Origin: Halomonas qaidamensis
GTDB taxonomy: Bacteria > Pseudomonadota > Gammaproteobacteria > Pseudomonadales > Halomonadaceae
Assembly (NCBI RefSeq): GCF_025917315.1
Contig: NZ_CP080627.1
Location: 3,286,001-3,350,000, forward strand
DNA length: 64,000 bases
Reading direction: 5' to 3'
A program made the translations under genes and the position numbers. Positions 1-8,631 of the stretch are shown in pieces (position 1 is the first letter of the stretch; every line of letters begins with the position of its first letter). The notes beneath the pieces were generated by a model, which was not told the DNA's origin, did not search any database, and was given only the letters and a program-made list of their open reading frames with translations.

Positions 1-121
1 GTGTTTCTCCCAGCAGTCTGACGAAGCCCAGCAGCCTGACGAAACGCCATTAACAAACCCAACCTGCGTCCCGCGCATAGCAAATCGCCCAGCGCGCATA
101 ACTCAGCACGCCAACAAAATG

Positions 122-139
122 GAACAATTCTCATTACCA
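122..139 (+). promoter_or_regulatory. Possible Fur box upstream of the TonB receptor
   Basis: The stretch ends in AATTCTCATTACC, which resembles one half of the Fur consensus (GATAATGATAATCATTATC), and lies about 26 bases before the receptor start. Iron control is expected for a siderophore receptor, but the match is partial and the promoter elements are not clear. Confidence 0.3.
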
Positions 140-164
140 AAAGTATTCACACTGAGAAGCATCC

Positions 165-2252
165 ATGCCACAGCTAAACCGCCTAACCCTGGCCATCGCG
201 CTGGCCTCTGCGCCACTTTCCATGCCACTTTCAATGCCACTACTCGCCGACGAGCCACTCGAAACCCTAACGGTGACCGCCAGCGCTGCCACCAAATCCA
301 CGACGCCCTTCATAGAGACGCCTCAGGCCGTCTCAGTGGTCGAGCGGAAACAGTGGGAATCCCGTGGAGCCGAAAGTGTTCAGCGCGCCGCCGACTATAC
401 GCCGGGGGTGTTCACCAACCAGCTGGGCGCTTCCAACCGCTATGACTACCTAGTGCTGCGCGGCTTCGCCGACGGCAGCATCAACAACACCTTCCTCGAT
501 GGTCTCAAAGTCATGAGCGATGGAGGCTCCTTCAGTTCACTTTCGGTCGACCCCTGGTTCCTAGAATCCATCGAGGTCGTCAAGGGCCCCGCTTCCGTGC
601 TTTATGGGCGCGCCTCTCCCGGTGGTTTGGTCGCACAGACCAGTCGCCGCCCAGAATTTGAACCTGGCGGCGAGCTGCGCCTACGCCTCGGCAACCACGC
701 CAATCGCAGCGCCGCGTTCGATGTTACCGGCCCGCTGGATGCCGAGCGCCGCCTCGCTTTCCGCCTCACGGGTCTAGCGCGAGCCGCCGACACTCAGTTC
801 GGCCCAGCAGAAGAGCAGCGTTACGCCATTGCTCCCCAGCTAACCTGGGACATAACCGATGCCACTAGCCTAAACCTGCATGCCTATTTGCAGCATGAAC
901 CCGAAGGGGGTTATCACGCAGGTCTTCCTTATGAAGGCACTGTGATTGATCGCAACGGCCGACGCATCTCAAATAGCTTCTTTGAAGGTGAAGAAGCCTT
1001 TGAAAAATTCCAACGTGATCAGGTCATGGTGGGCTATGAAGTAGAACATCACTTCAATGATGCGGTGAGTGCTCGCCAACGGCTGCGCTACACCGAAACC
1101 AGTGTCGAACTAGATCAGGTTTATGCTTTTGGCTGGGCCTCGGCCACCGAGCTCAACCGCTACTACTCTGGCGGCGACGAGTCGCTTGATGCACTAACCG
1201 TCGACAACCAGCTAGAGGCTCGTGTTTCCACCGGCGGTGTGGACCATACCCTGTTGTTAGGCCTTGATTATCAGCAGCGCGACAATGACGTCACCTGGAC
1301 CTCGGGCGCTTTCCCGACCATTGATGCCTTCAACCCCCACTATGGCGATGACCCCAGTGCGATGTACCCGGCAACACGCCAGCACCGAGAGCTTGAACAG
1401 ACCGGTCTCTATCTGCAAGACCAAATGGCCTTTGGCAATTGGCACGCCAACCTAGGCCTGCGCCACGACTGGGTAGATATCACCAATACCGACCCGGATA
1501 GCGGTTCCGCCAGCACACTGGATGACACACAGCTTAGCGGACGCGCCGGTTTGCTCTATCACTTTGACAACGGCCTAGCGCCTTATCTCAGCTATACCAC
1601 CTCCTTCAGCCCCAATAGCACCACCGACCAAAACGGCGACCTACTGGCGCCATCTGAAGGCGAACAGGTAGAGCTTGGTTTGAAGTATCAGCCACCCGGC
1701 ACACAAGATCGTTACAACGTAGCCCTGTTCGATATCACCCAGGAGAATGTTTCCACCAAGCTGCCCAACGAAACCTTCCACCGCGCCACCGGCAAGATAG
1801 AGTCCCGAGGGGTCGAAGTGGAAGCGCATCATCAGTTGACCGATGCTATCTCCCTGCAAACCGCCTACAGCTACACCGACGTGACCCTGGAGAAAACCGG
1901 CGATGCCAATGAAGGCAACCGCAACAACCAGATACCACGCCACCAGCTCGCCGTGTGGGGCAGCTATGCCTTTCAATCCGGCGCACTTGCTGGCTTAGAT
2001 ACGGGGCTTGGCATTCGCTATCACGCTGATATCCAAGCCGATGACGCCAATACCGAAACGGTGCCAGACTACACCCTGGTCGATGCTACCCTAGGCTATG
2101 ACTTGGGTCGCCTGGGCCTCACGGACATGTCGGCACGACTCAACGTCACCAACCTGCTGGACAAAGAGTACGTGGCTTCCTGCTACGACCTGAACTTCTG
2201 CTACTTCGGTGCCGAACGCGGCGTCACCGCTTCATTTCATTATGCGTTCTGA
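165..2252 (+). CDS. TonB-dependent siderophore receptor (FhuA/FpvA-like)
   Basis: Outer-membrane gated channel that takes up ferric siderophores using energy from TonB-ExbBD. The 695-residue product has a signal peptide (about residues 1-28, ending LLA) followed by a TonB-box-like ETLTVTA at 32-38. The plug domain follows (about 45-160, with VVKGPASVLYG and PGGLV motifs), and then a beta-barrel ending in the typical aromatic terminus FHYAF. Length matches the family. The ATG follows a GAGAAG ribosome site. A 12-bp tandem duplication gives the repeated PLSM in the signal peptide. No siderophore synthesis or ABC genes are nearby, so this looks like a stand-alone xenosiderophore receptor; the exact ligand cannot be told. 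Confidence 0.9.
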   Translation: MPQLNRLTLAIALASAPLSMPLSMPLLADEPLETLTVTASAATKSTTPFIETPQAVSVVERKQWESRGAESVQRAADYTPGVFTNQLGASNRYDYLVLRGFADGSINNTFLDGLKVMSDGGSFSSLSVDPWFLESIEVVKGPASVLYGRASPGGLVAQTSRRPEFEPGGELRLRLGNHANRSAAFDVTGPLDAERRLAFRLTGLARAADTQFGPAEEQRYAIAPQLTWDITDATSLNLHAYLQHEPEGGYHAGLPYEGTVIDRNGRRISNSFFEGEEAFEKFQRDQVMVGYEVEHHFNDAVSARQRLRYTETSVELDQVYAFGWASATELNRYYSGGDESLDALTVDNQLEARVSTGGVDHTLLLGLDYQQRDNDVTWTSGAFPTIDAFNPHYGDDPSAMYPATRQHRELEQTGLYLQDQMAFGNWHANLGLRHDWVDITNTDPDSGSASTLDDTQLSGRAGLLYHFDNGLAPYLSYTTSFSPNSTTDQNGDLLAPSEGEQVELGLKYQPPGTQDRYNVALFDITQENVSTKLPNETFHRATGKIESRGVEVEAHHQLTDAISLQTAYSYTDVTLEKTGDANEGNRNNQIPRHQLAVWGSYAFQSGALAGLDTGLGIRYHADIQADDANTETVPDYTLVDATLGYDLGRLGLTDMSARLNVTNLLDKEYVASCYDLNFCYFGAERGVTASFHYAF

Positions 2253-2293
2253 TCTGTCTTAAGCGCTTTAATAGCCAAGAATCTTATCCCCCA

Positions 2294-2327
2294 TTAGCCG
2301 CTCATCGTCTTGCCGATGAGCGGCTAA
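2294..2327 (+). terminator. Hairpin after the TonB receptor gene
   Basis: A 14-bp perfect stem (TTAGCCGCTCATCG with CGATGAGCGGCTAA) has a 6-base loop and lies 42 bases after the receptor stop. It has no T-tract, so it may end transcription weakly or protect the 3' end of the mRNA. Confidence 0.55.
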
Positions 2328-2566
2328 CAGGTATTTGCCAGTGTTACAGGCAAAACGCCCTACTCCGAATAAGGTAGCGAAAAAAGTAGCATTCCTTCGT
2401 TATCGAGCAGTCAACAGGCCTACCCACCGGGAAAGTCCCATCCTTTCCTATCATTTTGGCGGCGTGTGCGTCAGTCTATCGCCTAAATCTTGCTATCGTT
2501 TAGCCGTCAAACTACCAAGCTATGCCACCCCAGGTGGTTAATAATTAGGCATCATGGATGAAACGT

Positions 2567-2608
2567 AGCACTGGCAAAATTGCATTGGCAAAATAGCACT
2601 GGCAAACA
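2567..2608. repeat. 14-bp tandem repeat, three copies, upstream of the YihY-family gene
   Basis: Three consecutive 14-bp units of the form AGCACTGGCAAAAT (copy 2 begins TGCATT, copy 3 ends ACA) run directly up to the ribosome site of the next gene. They include an upstream in-frame TTG, so the true start is better placed at the ATG at 2625. Confidence 0.85.
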
Positions 2609-2624
2609 AGGAGAACAGCAAGCA

Positions 2625-3551
2625 ATGGGTCGTCACCAAACAGTACTCAATGCCATACTCCTCCTGCTGCCTCGGCTGACCCAATTTAGTTGGCGAGTAG
2701 TGTGCCATTTCCTAAGAAATCGCGGCATCTTGCTGGCTGGCGGGGTGGGCTACAATATTTTGCTCTCCATCGTGCCGCTGTTTGCAGTACTGGTCGTGCT
2801 GTTAACGCAAGTGGTAGACCAACAGCATTTACTTAACGTTCTTGCCGTACAAGCCCGCCACTTAGCACCGGCCCATGCCGAGGTTTTGATGGACGCCGTT
2901 CGTGGCCTACTGGAGTCCCGCGACGTTATCGGCATTCTTAGCTTTCCCATTCTGCTGCTTTTCAGCTCCTTTGCCTTTCGCATGCTCGAAGATGCGTTAG
3001 CGATTATTTTCCACTCCCCAGACAGCCCCCATATCAAGCGCAGCGCTTGGGTATCGGTGATGCTACCTTACGCTTTTATGCTGGTGCTTGGCGCGGGGTT
3101 ACTAGCCTTAACACTGGTGGTTACCTTAGCCAGCTCGCTTAATACTCTGGTGATGGCACTTTTTGAACGCGAGCTACCGTTTGCAGGACTTTCCGAACCG
3201 GTACTTAACATATTCAGTTTTGCTGGGGTTTTCTTACTCTTCAGTGCTATCTATAAGGTGCTGCCGGTAGTGCGTATCGCATTACGCCGCGCGGTCATTG
3301 GTGGCTTCGTAGCGGCACTGCTATGGGAAGGCGTACGGCTGCTACTGGTCTACTACTTCACCCACCTCTCCTTCGTCAACGCCGTTTACGGCTCGCTCGC
3401 CACGCTGGTGATCGTGCTGCTCAGCCTGGAAGTCGGTGCCATCATTTTATTGTTGGGTGCCCAGGTGATTGCCGAGTTAGAGCGCAACACACGCCTTGGC
3501 CTGCCCTGGTATATAGACCCCGACCGCCAGCCTATCACCCACGTTGATTAA
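2625..3551 (+). CDS. YihY/BrkB family inner-membrane protein
   Basis: Integral membrane protein of 308 residues from the ATG at 2625, which has an AAGGAG site 12-16 bases upstream. A TTG at 2580 in the same frame lies inside a tandem repeat and is less likely. The sequence shows the family hallmarks: an N-terminal FLRNRGILLAGGVGYNILLS segment leading into the first helix, about six hydrophobic helices, and VYGSLATLVIVLLSLEVGAIILL near the C-terminus. The family was once annotated as ribonuclease BN, but that assignment is obsolete; the transport substrate is unknown. It is a single-gene unit between the receptor and the RpiR regulator, and no link to either is evident. Confidence 0.85.
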   Translation: MGRHQTVLNAILLLLPRLTQFSWRVVCHFLRNRGILLAGGVGYNILLSIVPLFAVLVVLLTQVVDQQHLLNVLAVQARHLAPAHAEVLMDAVRGLLESRDVIGILSFPILLLFSSFAFRMLEDALAIIFHSPDSPHIKRSAWVSVMLPYAFMLVLGAGLLALTLVVTLASSLNTLVMALFERELPFAGLSEPVLNIFSFAGVFLLFSAIYKVLPVVRIALRRAVIGGFVAALLWEGVRLLLVYYFTHLSFVNAVYGSLATLVIVLLSLEVGAIILLLGAQVIAELERNTRLGLPWYIDPDRQPITHVD

Positions 3552-3936
3552 TCCTTGCCACCAGTGATGGCGAGCGTGATGGCCCCGCTCGAAAAGTGAC
3601 ACTATAGCGTCACTATTAGTCTGGTTAAGGGTGAGCCCATGAAAGTTGAGCTTGTTACAAACCTTAAGCGCCAAGGCTGGGGGCCGTCACCTCACCTTAC
3701 CGGCATGGTAGACTGGCATTATCATGAGCGTCGACTCCAGTGGCCAACCCATTCACCTAATTGGCATAGAGTTTTCCAGTGTTGAACGGCAGATAGTGGC
3801 GTTTAGGTGGAAACACGCTTTCAATAGTTCATCTATACGCGACTTGTTGAGAACTAGCGTCTAGTGTTACTGGCAAACGGACGCTATAAGGGTTAGACGA
3901 TCATACCTAACGTGGTTTTGGTGCTGGAAATAGCGC
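3552..3936. other. Intergenic region, 385 bases
   Basis: No recognised gene. It holds one 48-codon open frame (listed separately, weak) and the promoter side of the RpiR-type regulator. No strong terminator is visible after the YihY gene. Confidence 0.6.
3639..3785 (+). CDS. Possible small ORF, 48 codons, unknown
   Basis: An ATG preceded by AAGGGTGAG opens a 48-residue frame rich in His, Trp and Pro in its second half, with the segment MVDWHYHERRLQW. I recognise no family. It has no membrane segment or cysteine pattern, and nothing nearby argues for translation. It may be a chance frame. Confidence 0.15.
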   Translation: MKVELVTNLKRQGWGPSPHLTGMVDWHYHERRLQWPTHSPNWHRVFQC

Positions 3937-4785
3937 ATGAATGCAAAAAAAACATCGTTTGTGACCCTGGTAAAGGCGGCGCTGCCGACGCTGCATCCTA
4001 CTGAGCGGCGTCTGGCTGAATTCATCCTTAATTTTCCTGGTGAGTTGGCCAGCTATACCGCAACGGAGCTTGCTAATCTGGCTGGCGTTTCCAATGCCAC
4101 TATTACGCGCTTTGTTAAAAAACTTGGTTATCGCTCGTTTGAAGAGGCGCGCCAGCACGTCCGCGACAATCGCGAAGAGGGTGCGGCATTGCTAAGGGTA
4201 GAAGGTCACGAAGACGACCGTAGTGATAGCCTGCTTTATCGCCATATCCATCAAGGTATCAAGAACCTGGAGCATGCTAGCCAGCATTTCTCTCAGTCAA
4301 TGTTGGATGAGGTGGCCAACGCGATGCTGTCCGCTCGCAAGGTATGGGTGGTAGGGTTTCGTAGTAGCCATCCCTTCGCTGAATATCTCAATTGGCAGAT
4401 CATGCAAGTGATTGAGAATACAGCTTTGTTGCCACGAGCCGGGGAAACCCTGGCGGAAAGCCTGGTCAGTATGACGTCAGACGACTGTGTGATCCTGTTT
4501 GGCCTCAAACGCCGCACAGCAGACCTGGATACGTTACTGACCCAAATCGCCAGCAGCCACGCTAACGTGCTGTACATCACCGATGAAAGCGCCCCCGAGA
4601 ACAACCAAGTTAGCTGGCACGCCGTGTGTCGCACGGCGGCGCCAGGGCCGCTGTTCAACCATGTGGCGGTACTGTCGATGTGTCATTTTCTAGCCACACG
4701 GGTTATTGAGCTATCGGGTGCTGAGGGGCGTCATCGCATGACCAGTATTGAGGCGATTCATGAGGCGCTTGATGAGCTCCAGTGA
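3937..4785 (+). CDS. MurR/RpiR family transcriptional regulator
   Basis: DNA-binding regulator of 282 residues. The N-terminal RpiR helix-turn-helix (about residues 1-75) contains the typical ATELANLAGVSNATITRFVK segment. The SIS sugar-phosphate-binding fold occupies about 115-260 and begins near ARKVWVVGFRSSHPFAEYL. Length is typical. It lies directly upstream of a TRAP operon and points the same way. The 210-base gap holds a perfect 22-bp palindrome built from TGAAA/TTTCA half sites, which is the kind of site RpiR regulators use. It therefore probably controls that operon. Members of this family outside sugar metabolism often sense other small acids through the SIS domain, so the effector is uncertain. 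Confidence 0.88.
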   Translation: MNAKKTSFVTLVKAALPTLHPTERRLAEFILNFPGELASYTATELANLAGVSNATITRFVKKLGYRSFEEARQHVRDNREEGAALLRVEGHEDDRSDSLLYRHIHQGIKNLEHASQHFSQSMLDEVANAMLSARKVWVVGFRSSHPFAEYLNWQIMQVIENTALLPRAGETLAESLVSMTSDDCVILFGLKRRTADLDTLLTQIASSHANVLYITDESAPENNQVSWHAVCRTAAPGPLFNHVAVLSMCHFLATRVIELSGAEGRHRMTSIEAIHEALDELQ

Positions 4786-4902
4786 TCTTACGTGGTGCAA
4801 GTAAGCTAAAAACCGCCCACTTTTTGTGCAACTAATTGTCTTACGAGATGGCTTTACGTGGCGGGCTAACATACCCAGCCGCCGGTAACCAATTGTAATA
4901 TG

Positions 4903-4924
4903 ATATGAAAAATATTTTTCATAT
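4903..4924. promoter_or_regulatory. 22-bp perfect palindrome, likely RpiR-type operator
   Basis: A perfect inverted repeat with half site ATATGAAAAAT, 72 bases before the TRAP binding-protein start and 118 bases after the regulator stop. A second, looser TGAAAT/ATTTC pair follows at about 4934-4950. The TGAAA-TTTCA design fits known RpiR operators (inference). Confidence 0.65.
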
Positions 4925-4995
4925 TAACATGGCATGAAATATGGATTTCTTTTGGTGTTACGCCGTTATCTCCGACACCTATAAAGGATATTCCC

Positions 4996-6006
4996 ATGCC
5001 GACACTTCGCTACTCTTCTCGTTTTACCTTAAAGCAGTTGGTGGCAGCCACTGCGCTGGCAGCACTTGCAAATGCCCCTTTGGCCGCTGCCAATCCTATC
5101 GAGATCCAAATTAATAACACATTACCCACCGGCTCGTTCGCTCATACCTTCCTGGAAGAGTTCAGTGAGCGCTTGGAAGACGAGGCTCCAGGGCGCTTCA
5201 ATGTTCGTTTGTTTATGGGCGGCACTCTGGGCACTGAGGAAGATGTTCTGCAAGGGCTTGGTATGGGAACTCACCATGCTTCCTTAGCAGCGTCAGCCGT
5301 TACACAGTTCAATGCCCGCACCTCGATCTTCGACCTGCCCTATCTTTTCGAGAACCGCGAAGATGTGGCTCTCTTTATTGATAGCGAAGCCGGCGACATG
5401 CTGCGTGAGGGCTTCGATGGCACCGGCATGCGCTTACTGGCAATGTGGGACAACGGCTTCCGCGTCATCACCAACAAACAGCGACCAATTATTACCCCCG
5501 AGGATCTCGACGGTCTGCGCATTCGCACCCCCAACAGCCGTCAGCGTGTGGCAATGTTCAATGCGCTTGGTGCTAATGCCACGCCGCTCGCCTTTGGCGA
5601 AGTGTACTCCGCACTTGATCAGGGGGTTATTGATGGGCAAGAGAACCCCGCTCACGTGGCCATGTCATCTCGGCTCTATGAAGTGCAAGAGTACCTATCG
5701 GTTTCCAATCATATCTATTTACCGACCTTCCTTGTCTTCGGCGAACCCTTCCTTAACCGTCTTGCCGACGAAGATCTTGAGGTGCTCGAACGAGTGGCCA
5801 CTGAGATGACATCCTGGACTTTCGCCTGGGGCGATGAAGCCGATGCGTCCGTATTAGCTGAACTGGAACAGTACCTTGAGATCAACGACGTCGATTTTGC
5901 TGCCTTCCAAGAAGCCGCCCTGCCGCTTTATGAGGACCCGGTATTCGTTGATGCCATCGGCCAGGACATGATCGATGCCACGTTGACTACCATGCGCAAC
6001 CGCTGA
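4996..6006 (+). CDS. TRAP transporter substrate-binding protein, DctP family
   Basis: Periplasmic solute-binding protein of a tripartite ATP-independent transporter, 336 residues. A signal peptide of about 32 residues ends at PLAAA, and the mature protein starts at NPIEIQINN. DctP-family features include the conserved Arg segment DGLRIRTPNSRQRVAMFNAL (about 171-190), where the Arg usually grips a carboxylate, followed by LGANATPLAFGEVYSALDQG and DGQENP. First gene of a four-gene operon with both membrane subunits and a racemase-like enzyme, so the substrate is probably a carboxylic acid or amino-acid derivative; it cannot be named. An AAAGGATA ribosome site precedes the ATG. Confidence 0.9.
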   Translation: MPTLRYSSRFTLKQLVAATALAALANAPLAAANPIEIQINNTLPTGSFAHTFLEEFSERLEDEAPGRFNVRLFMGGTLGTEEDVLQGLGMGTHHASLAASAVTQFNARTSIFDLPYLFENREDVALFIDSEAGDMLREGFDGTGMRLLAMWDNGFRVITNKQRPIITPEDLDGLRIRTPNSRQRVAMFNALGANATPLAFGEVYSALDQGVIDGQENPAHVAMSSRLYEVQEYLSVSNHIYLPTFLVFGEPFLNRLADEDLEVLERVATEMTSWTFAWGDEADASVLAELEQYLEINDVDFAAFQEAALPLYEDPVFVDAIGQDMIDATLTTMRNR

Positions 6007-6016
6007 GGACGCCATC

Positions 6017-6529
6017 ATGACACCGTCCATTTTTACGCTTATCGAACAGTGGGTGCTACGGCTGCTGGATGCGCTAGTGATCCTGCTGGCAGGTGTGTTG
6101 CTGGTACTGCTCAACTACGCCGTGTTCGCACGCTTCGTGCTCAACTCGTCGGTGTCATGGGGTGAAGAACTGCCAGCCAATGTACTGGCAGTGCTTACGT
6201 TCATTGGCGCTGCTTATCTAACAAAAATCAATGAACACCTCGGTTTTGACAGCGTGCTGCGGCTGATGCCGATGCTCTGGCAGCGCATTGTGCTGAGTAT
6301 TAATCACGCTTTCATGCTGGCCTTCGCGGTGGTTGTTTTCTACTACGGCTCATTGGCAAGCCAGGGCTTTCATGGGCGTTCGTTGATCTCCATCGACCTG
6401 CCTTTGGCGCTTTTCCGCTGGGCGATGCCAGTGGGCTTTGCGCTGATCGCCATCATCTCGGCCTGGCGGTTAATCGGCCTCATCAACGGCAGAGTCCATC
6501 CTACTGACCTGTACCCGGAGACCGACTGA
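6017..6529 (+). CDS. TRAP transporter small permease, DctQ family
   Basis: Membrane subunit of 170 residues with four predicted helices. The family motif VSWGEELPANVLAVLTFIGAAY lies in the second helix region (compare W-x-E-E in DctQ proteins). It starts 10 bases after the DctP stop and overlaps the large permease start by one base (TGATG), so the three genes are translationally coupled. DctQ forms a complex with DctM in the inner membrane and helps the binding protein dock. Confidence 0.88.
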   Translation: MTPSIFTLIEQWVLRLLDALVILLAGVLLVLLNYAVFARFVLNSSVSWGEELPANVLAVLTFIGAAYLTKINEHLGFDSVLRLMPMLWQRIVLSINHAFMLAFAVVVFYYGSLASQGFHGRSLISIDLPLALFRWAMPVGFALIAIISAWRLIGLINGRVHPTDLYPETD

Positions 6530-7815
6530 TGCCTATGGATCCCGCCTATCTCATTTTGACGATGCTGGTCATCTTTCTCTTCACCGGCATGCCGATCGCT
6601 TTTGTGTTGGGTGTGGCCGCGATGATCATGATCATGCTCGACCCCAACGTAATGCCACAGATTATGGGGATGGTTCCGTTCGGCGGGGCCAACAACTATC
6701 TGTTGGTGGCAGCGCTGCTGTTTATGATTGCAGGGGAAGTGATGAACCAAGGGCGTATCGCGGAACGCCTCATCAATTTTGCAGGTTCGTTGGTGGGCCA
6801 TATTCGCGGTGGCCTGGCCCACGTCAATATACTGACGTCGCTGTTCTTCTCCGAGATTTCCGGCACCGCCACCTCAGATGCGGCGGCAATCGGCTCGGTA
6901 ATGATTCCGCAGATGAAGAAGCGTGGCTACGACGTTGCGTTTGCCGCAGCGGTTACCGCTACCTCGGCGACCATGGCGATCATCGTTCCGCCGAGCCTTA
7001 ATCTGATCCTCTATGCTTACGTCTCTGATACCTCTATTGCTCAGCTCTTCGCGGCGGGGATTATTCCAGGGTTTGTGGTTTGCTTTGCACTGATGTTAAC
7101 GGCTTACTTTATCTCGGTGCGCAAAGGCTACCCTATCGAAGGCAAATTCGATATTAAGAACGTGCTCAGCACCGGCCGTGAAGCCATTATTCCCATCACC
7201 CTGCCGATCCTTATTCTTGGTGGCATATTAGGCGGCATTTTTACGCCCACCGAGGCGGGTGCCGTGGCGGCACTATGGGCGATCATTCTGGCCACGCTCT
7301 ATTACCGCTCGTTAACTTTCCGCTCGCTGCTCGATACCCTGCGGGTAGCGGGCAAGCGCAGCGCCATGCTGATGTTCATTGTCGCCACGTCGACGCTACT
7401 TGGCTGGTACATGACTAACCAGGGAATCCCCCAAGAAATTGCCGAAGGAATTCTCGGCATCTCTGATAACTACTGGGTTGTGTTACTGGCGATTAATGTC
7501 TTCTTCTTGCTGGCAGGCACTATCGTTCACGGTACACCGGCCATCCTTATGCTGGTGCCCATCTTCCTACCGCTGGCCGACCAACTAGGTATCGACCGCG
7601 TTCACTTTGGCCTAATCGTCACGATTAACCTGGGTATCGGCCAACAGACACCGCCGGTGGCCTCAGTGGTACTGGTGACCTGCTCGATTGCGCGTATCAG
7701 TATCGGCGCGATCATTCCGGCCTTGATGTGGTTCCTCGCTGCCATGCTCGTGGTGCTTGCGCTGATCAACGTGTTTCCAGCGCTCTCACTGTGGCTGCCA
7801 TCAGTCATTCTTTAA
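6529..7815 (+). CDS. TRAP transporter large permease, DctM family
   Basis: Transport channel of the Na+-driven TRAP system, 428 residues with about 12 hydrophobic segments. Visible family motifs are FFSEISGTATSDAAAIGSVM (about residues 104-123), PPSLNLILYAYVSDTSIAQLF, the TPTEAGAVAALWA loop and GIGQQTPPVASVVLV near the C-terminus; these correspond to the re-entrant hairpins carrying the ion and substrate sites. Third gene of the operon, followed 19 bases later by the racemase-like gene. Confidence 0.92.
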   Translation: MPMDPAYLILTMLVIFLFTGMPIAFVLGVAAMIMIMLDPNVMPQIMGMVPFGGANNYLLVAALLFMIAGEVMNQGRIAERLINFAGSLVGHIRGGLAHVNILTSLFFSEISGTATSDAAAIGSVMIPQMKKRGYDVAFAAAVTATSATMAIIVPPSLNLILYAYVSDTSIAQLFAAGIIPGFVVCFALMLTAYFISVRKGYPIEGKFDIKNVLSTGREAIIPITLPILILGGILGGIFTPTEAGAVAALWAIILATLYYRSLTFRSLLDTLRVAGKRSAMLMFIVATSTLLGWYMTNQGIPQEIAEGILGISDNYWVVLLAINVFFLLAGTIVHGTPAILMLVPIFLPLADQLGIDRVHFGLIVTINLGIGQQTPPVASVVLVTCSIARISIGAIIPALMWFLAAMLVVLALINVFPALSLWLPSVIL

Positions 7816-7833
7816 ACGGATAAGGATAGCTCT

Positions 7834-8502
7834 ATGCGACTTCTGGTCATCAACCCGAACTCGTCGACCAGCGTGACGCAACATATCGCTGCGGCAGCTC
7901 GTATGGCTGCCAACGCGAATGATGAAATACTCGCCATCGAGGCTAGCGGTGCGCCGCCTCTCATCGTCAGTGAGGCGGATTCCCGGCTCGCTGAGCAGGC
8001 AGTAGTCAACACAGTGCGCAGCATAGAGTCGCCTCTGGATGGCGTTATTGTTGCGTCGTTCGGTGACACCGGGGCAGATGCCCTGCGGGCCTTTCTGCCC
8101 TGCCCAGTGGTGGGCATTGGGCACGCATCACTATTAACTGCCGCAGCATTGGGCGGGCCCTTTGCGATCGTCTCCTTCGCCCCGGCGGTAGTACCTTCAA
8201 TGCAAGCGATGGTGGAACATTACCAAATGCAGCATTTACTCAGCGGTATTCACGTTATCGACACACCGCTACCTGATGACCCCGGCGAGATCCAGGCCAC
8301 CACAGCCGATGCGCTGCAGGCTCTTTGCCAGCAGGTGGCTCAGCAAGGTAACTGCCGCAGCATTATTCTTGCAGGGGGGCCGTTAGCAGGGCTGGCGCTG
8401 CGTATTGCTCCCGCGCTGCCGCTCCCCATCATTGATGCGACCATGGCGGCTGTGCAGCTGCAACGTTCGCTGCAGCTCTTTGGTGGAAGGGCTGACAAAT
8501 AG
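7834..8502 (+). CDS. Asp/Glu/hydantoin racemase-family protein lacking both catalytic cysteines
   Basis: A 222-residue protein of the Asp/Glu/hydantoin racemase superfamily: RLLVINPNSS at the N-terminus, then VIVASFGDTGADALR (about 71-85) and SIILAGGPLAGLAL (176-189). In racemases of this family a cysteine sits in each of these two places (ACFGDPG and ILGCAG types). Here they are Ser75 and Gly181, so two-base racemisation by thiols is unlikely. It closes the TRAP operon and may act on the imported compound by another chemistry, or bind it as a sensor. The nearest family label is 'aspartate/glutamate racemase family'; the activity is unknown. Confidence 0.75.
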   Translation: MRLLVINPNSSTSVTQHIAAAARMAANANDEILAIEASGAPPLIVSEADSRLAEQAVVNTVRSIESPLDGVIVASFGDTGADALRAFLPCPVVGIGHASLLTAAALGGPFAIVSFAPAVVPSMQAMVEHYQMQHLLSGIHVIDTPLPDDPGEIQATTADALQALCQQVAQQGNCRSIILAGGPLAGLALRIAPALPLPIIDATMAAVQLQRSLQLFGGRADK

Positions 8503-8631
8503 CGCGATAACACATGCGACTTATACGCCACTCGCCTGCGCTGTATTGTCGCAATATTCTTCTCTATCGGTACGTTTAAGCGCCTTAGCAAGTTATGATG
8601 AGCACGCCTTATTCTCTATGCAGATATCCTT

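Noticed and set aside
1..164. Two 17-bp-like copies of CAGCAGNCTGACGAA at the left edge, in an open frame from base 2
   Set aside because: Could be the end of an upstream gene with a tandem repeat, but only a fragment is visible and the frame runs into the receptor gene, so no gene is claimed.
119..445. Open frame of 108 codons overlapping the TonB receptor start
   Set aside because: It lies in another frame of the receptor, is rich in Arg and His as expected of a shifted frame, and has no domain.
2625..3551. Ribonuclease BN
   Set aside because: An old annotation of the YihY family; the sequence is a multi-helix membrane protein without nuclease motifs.
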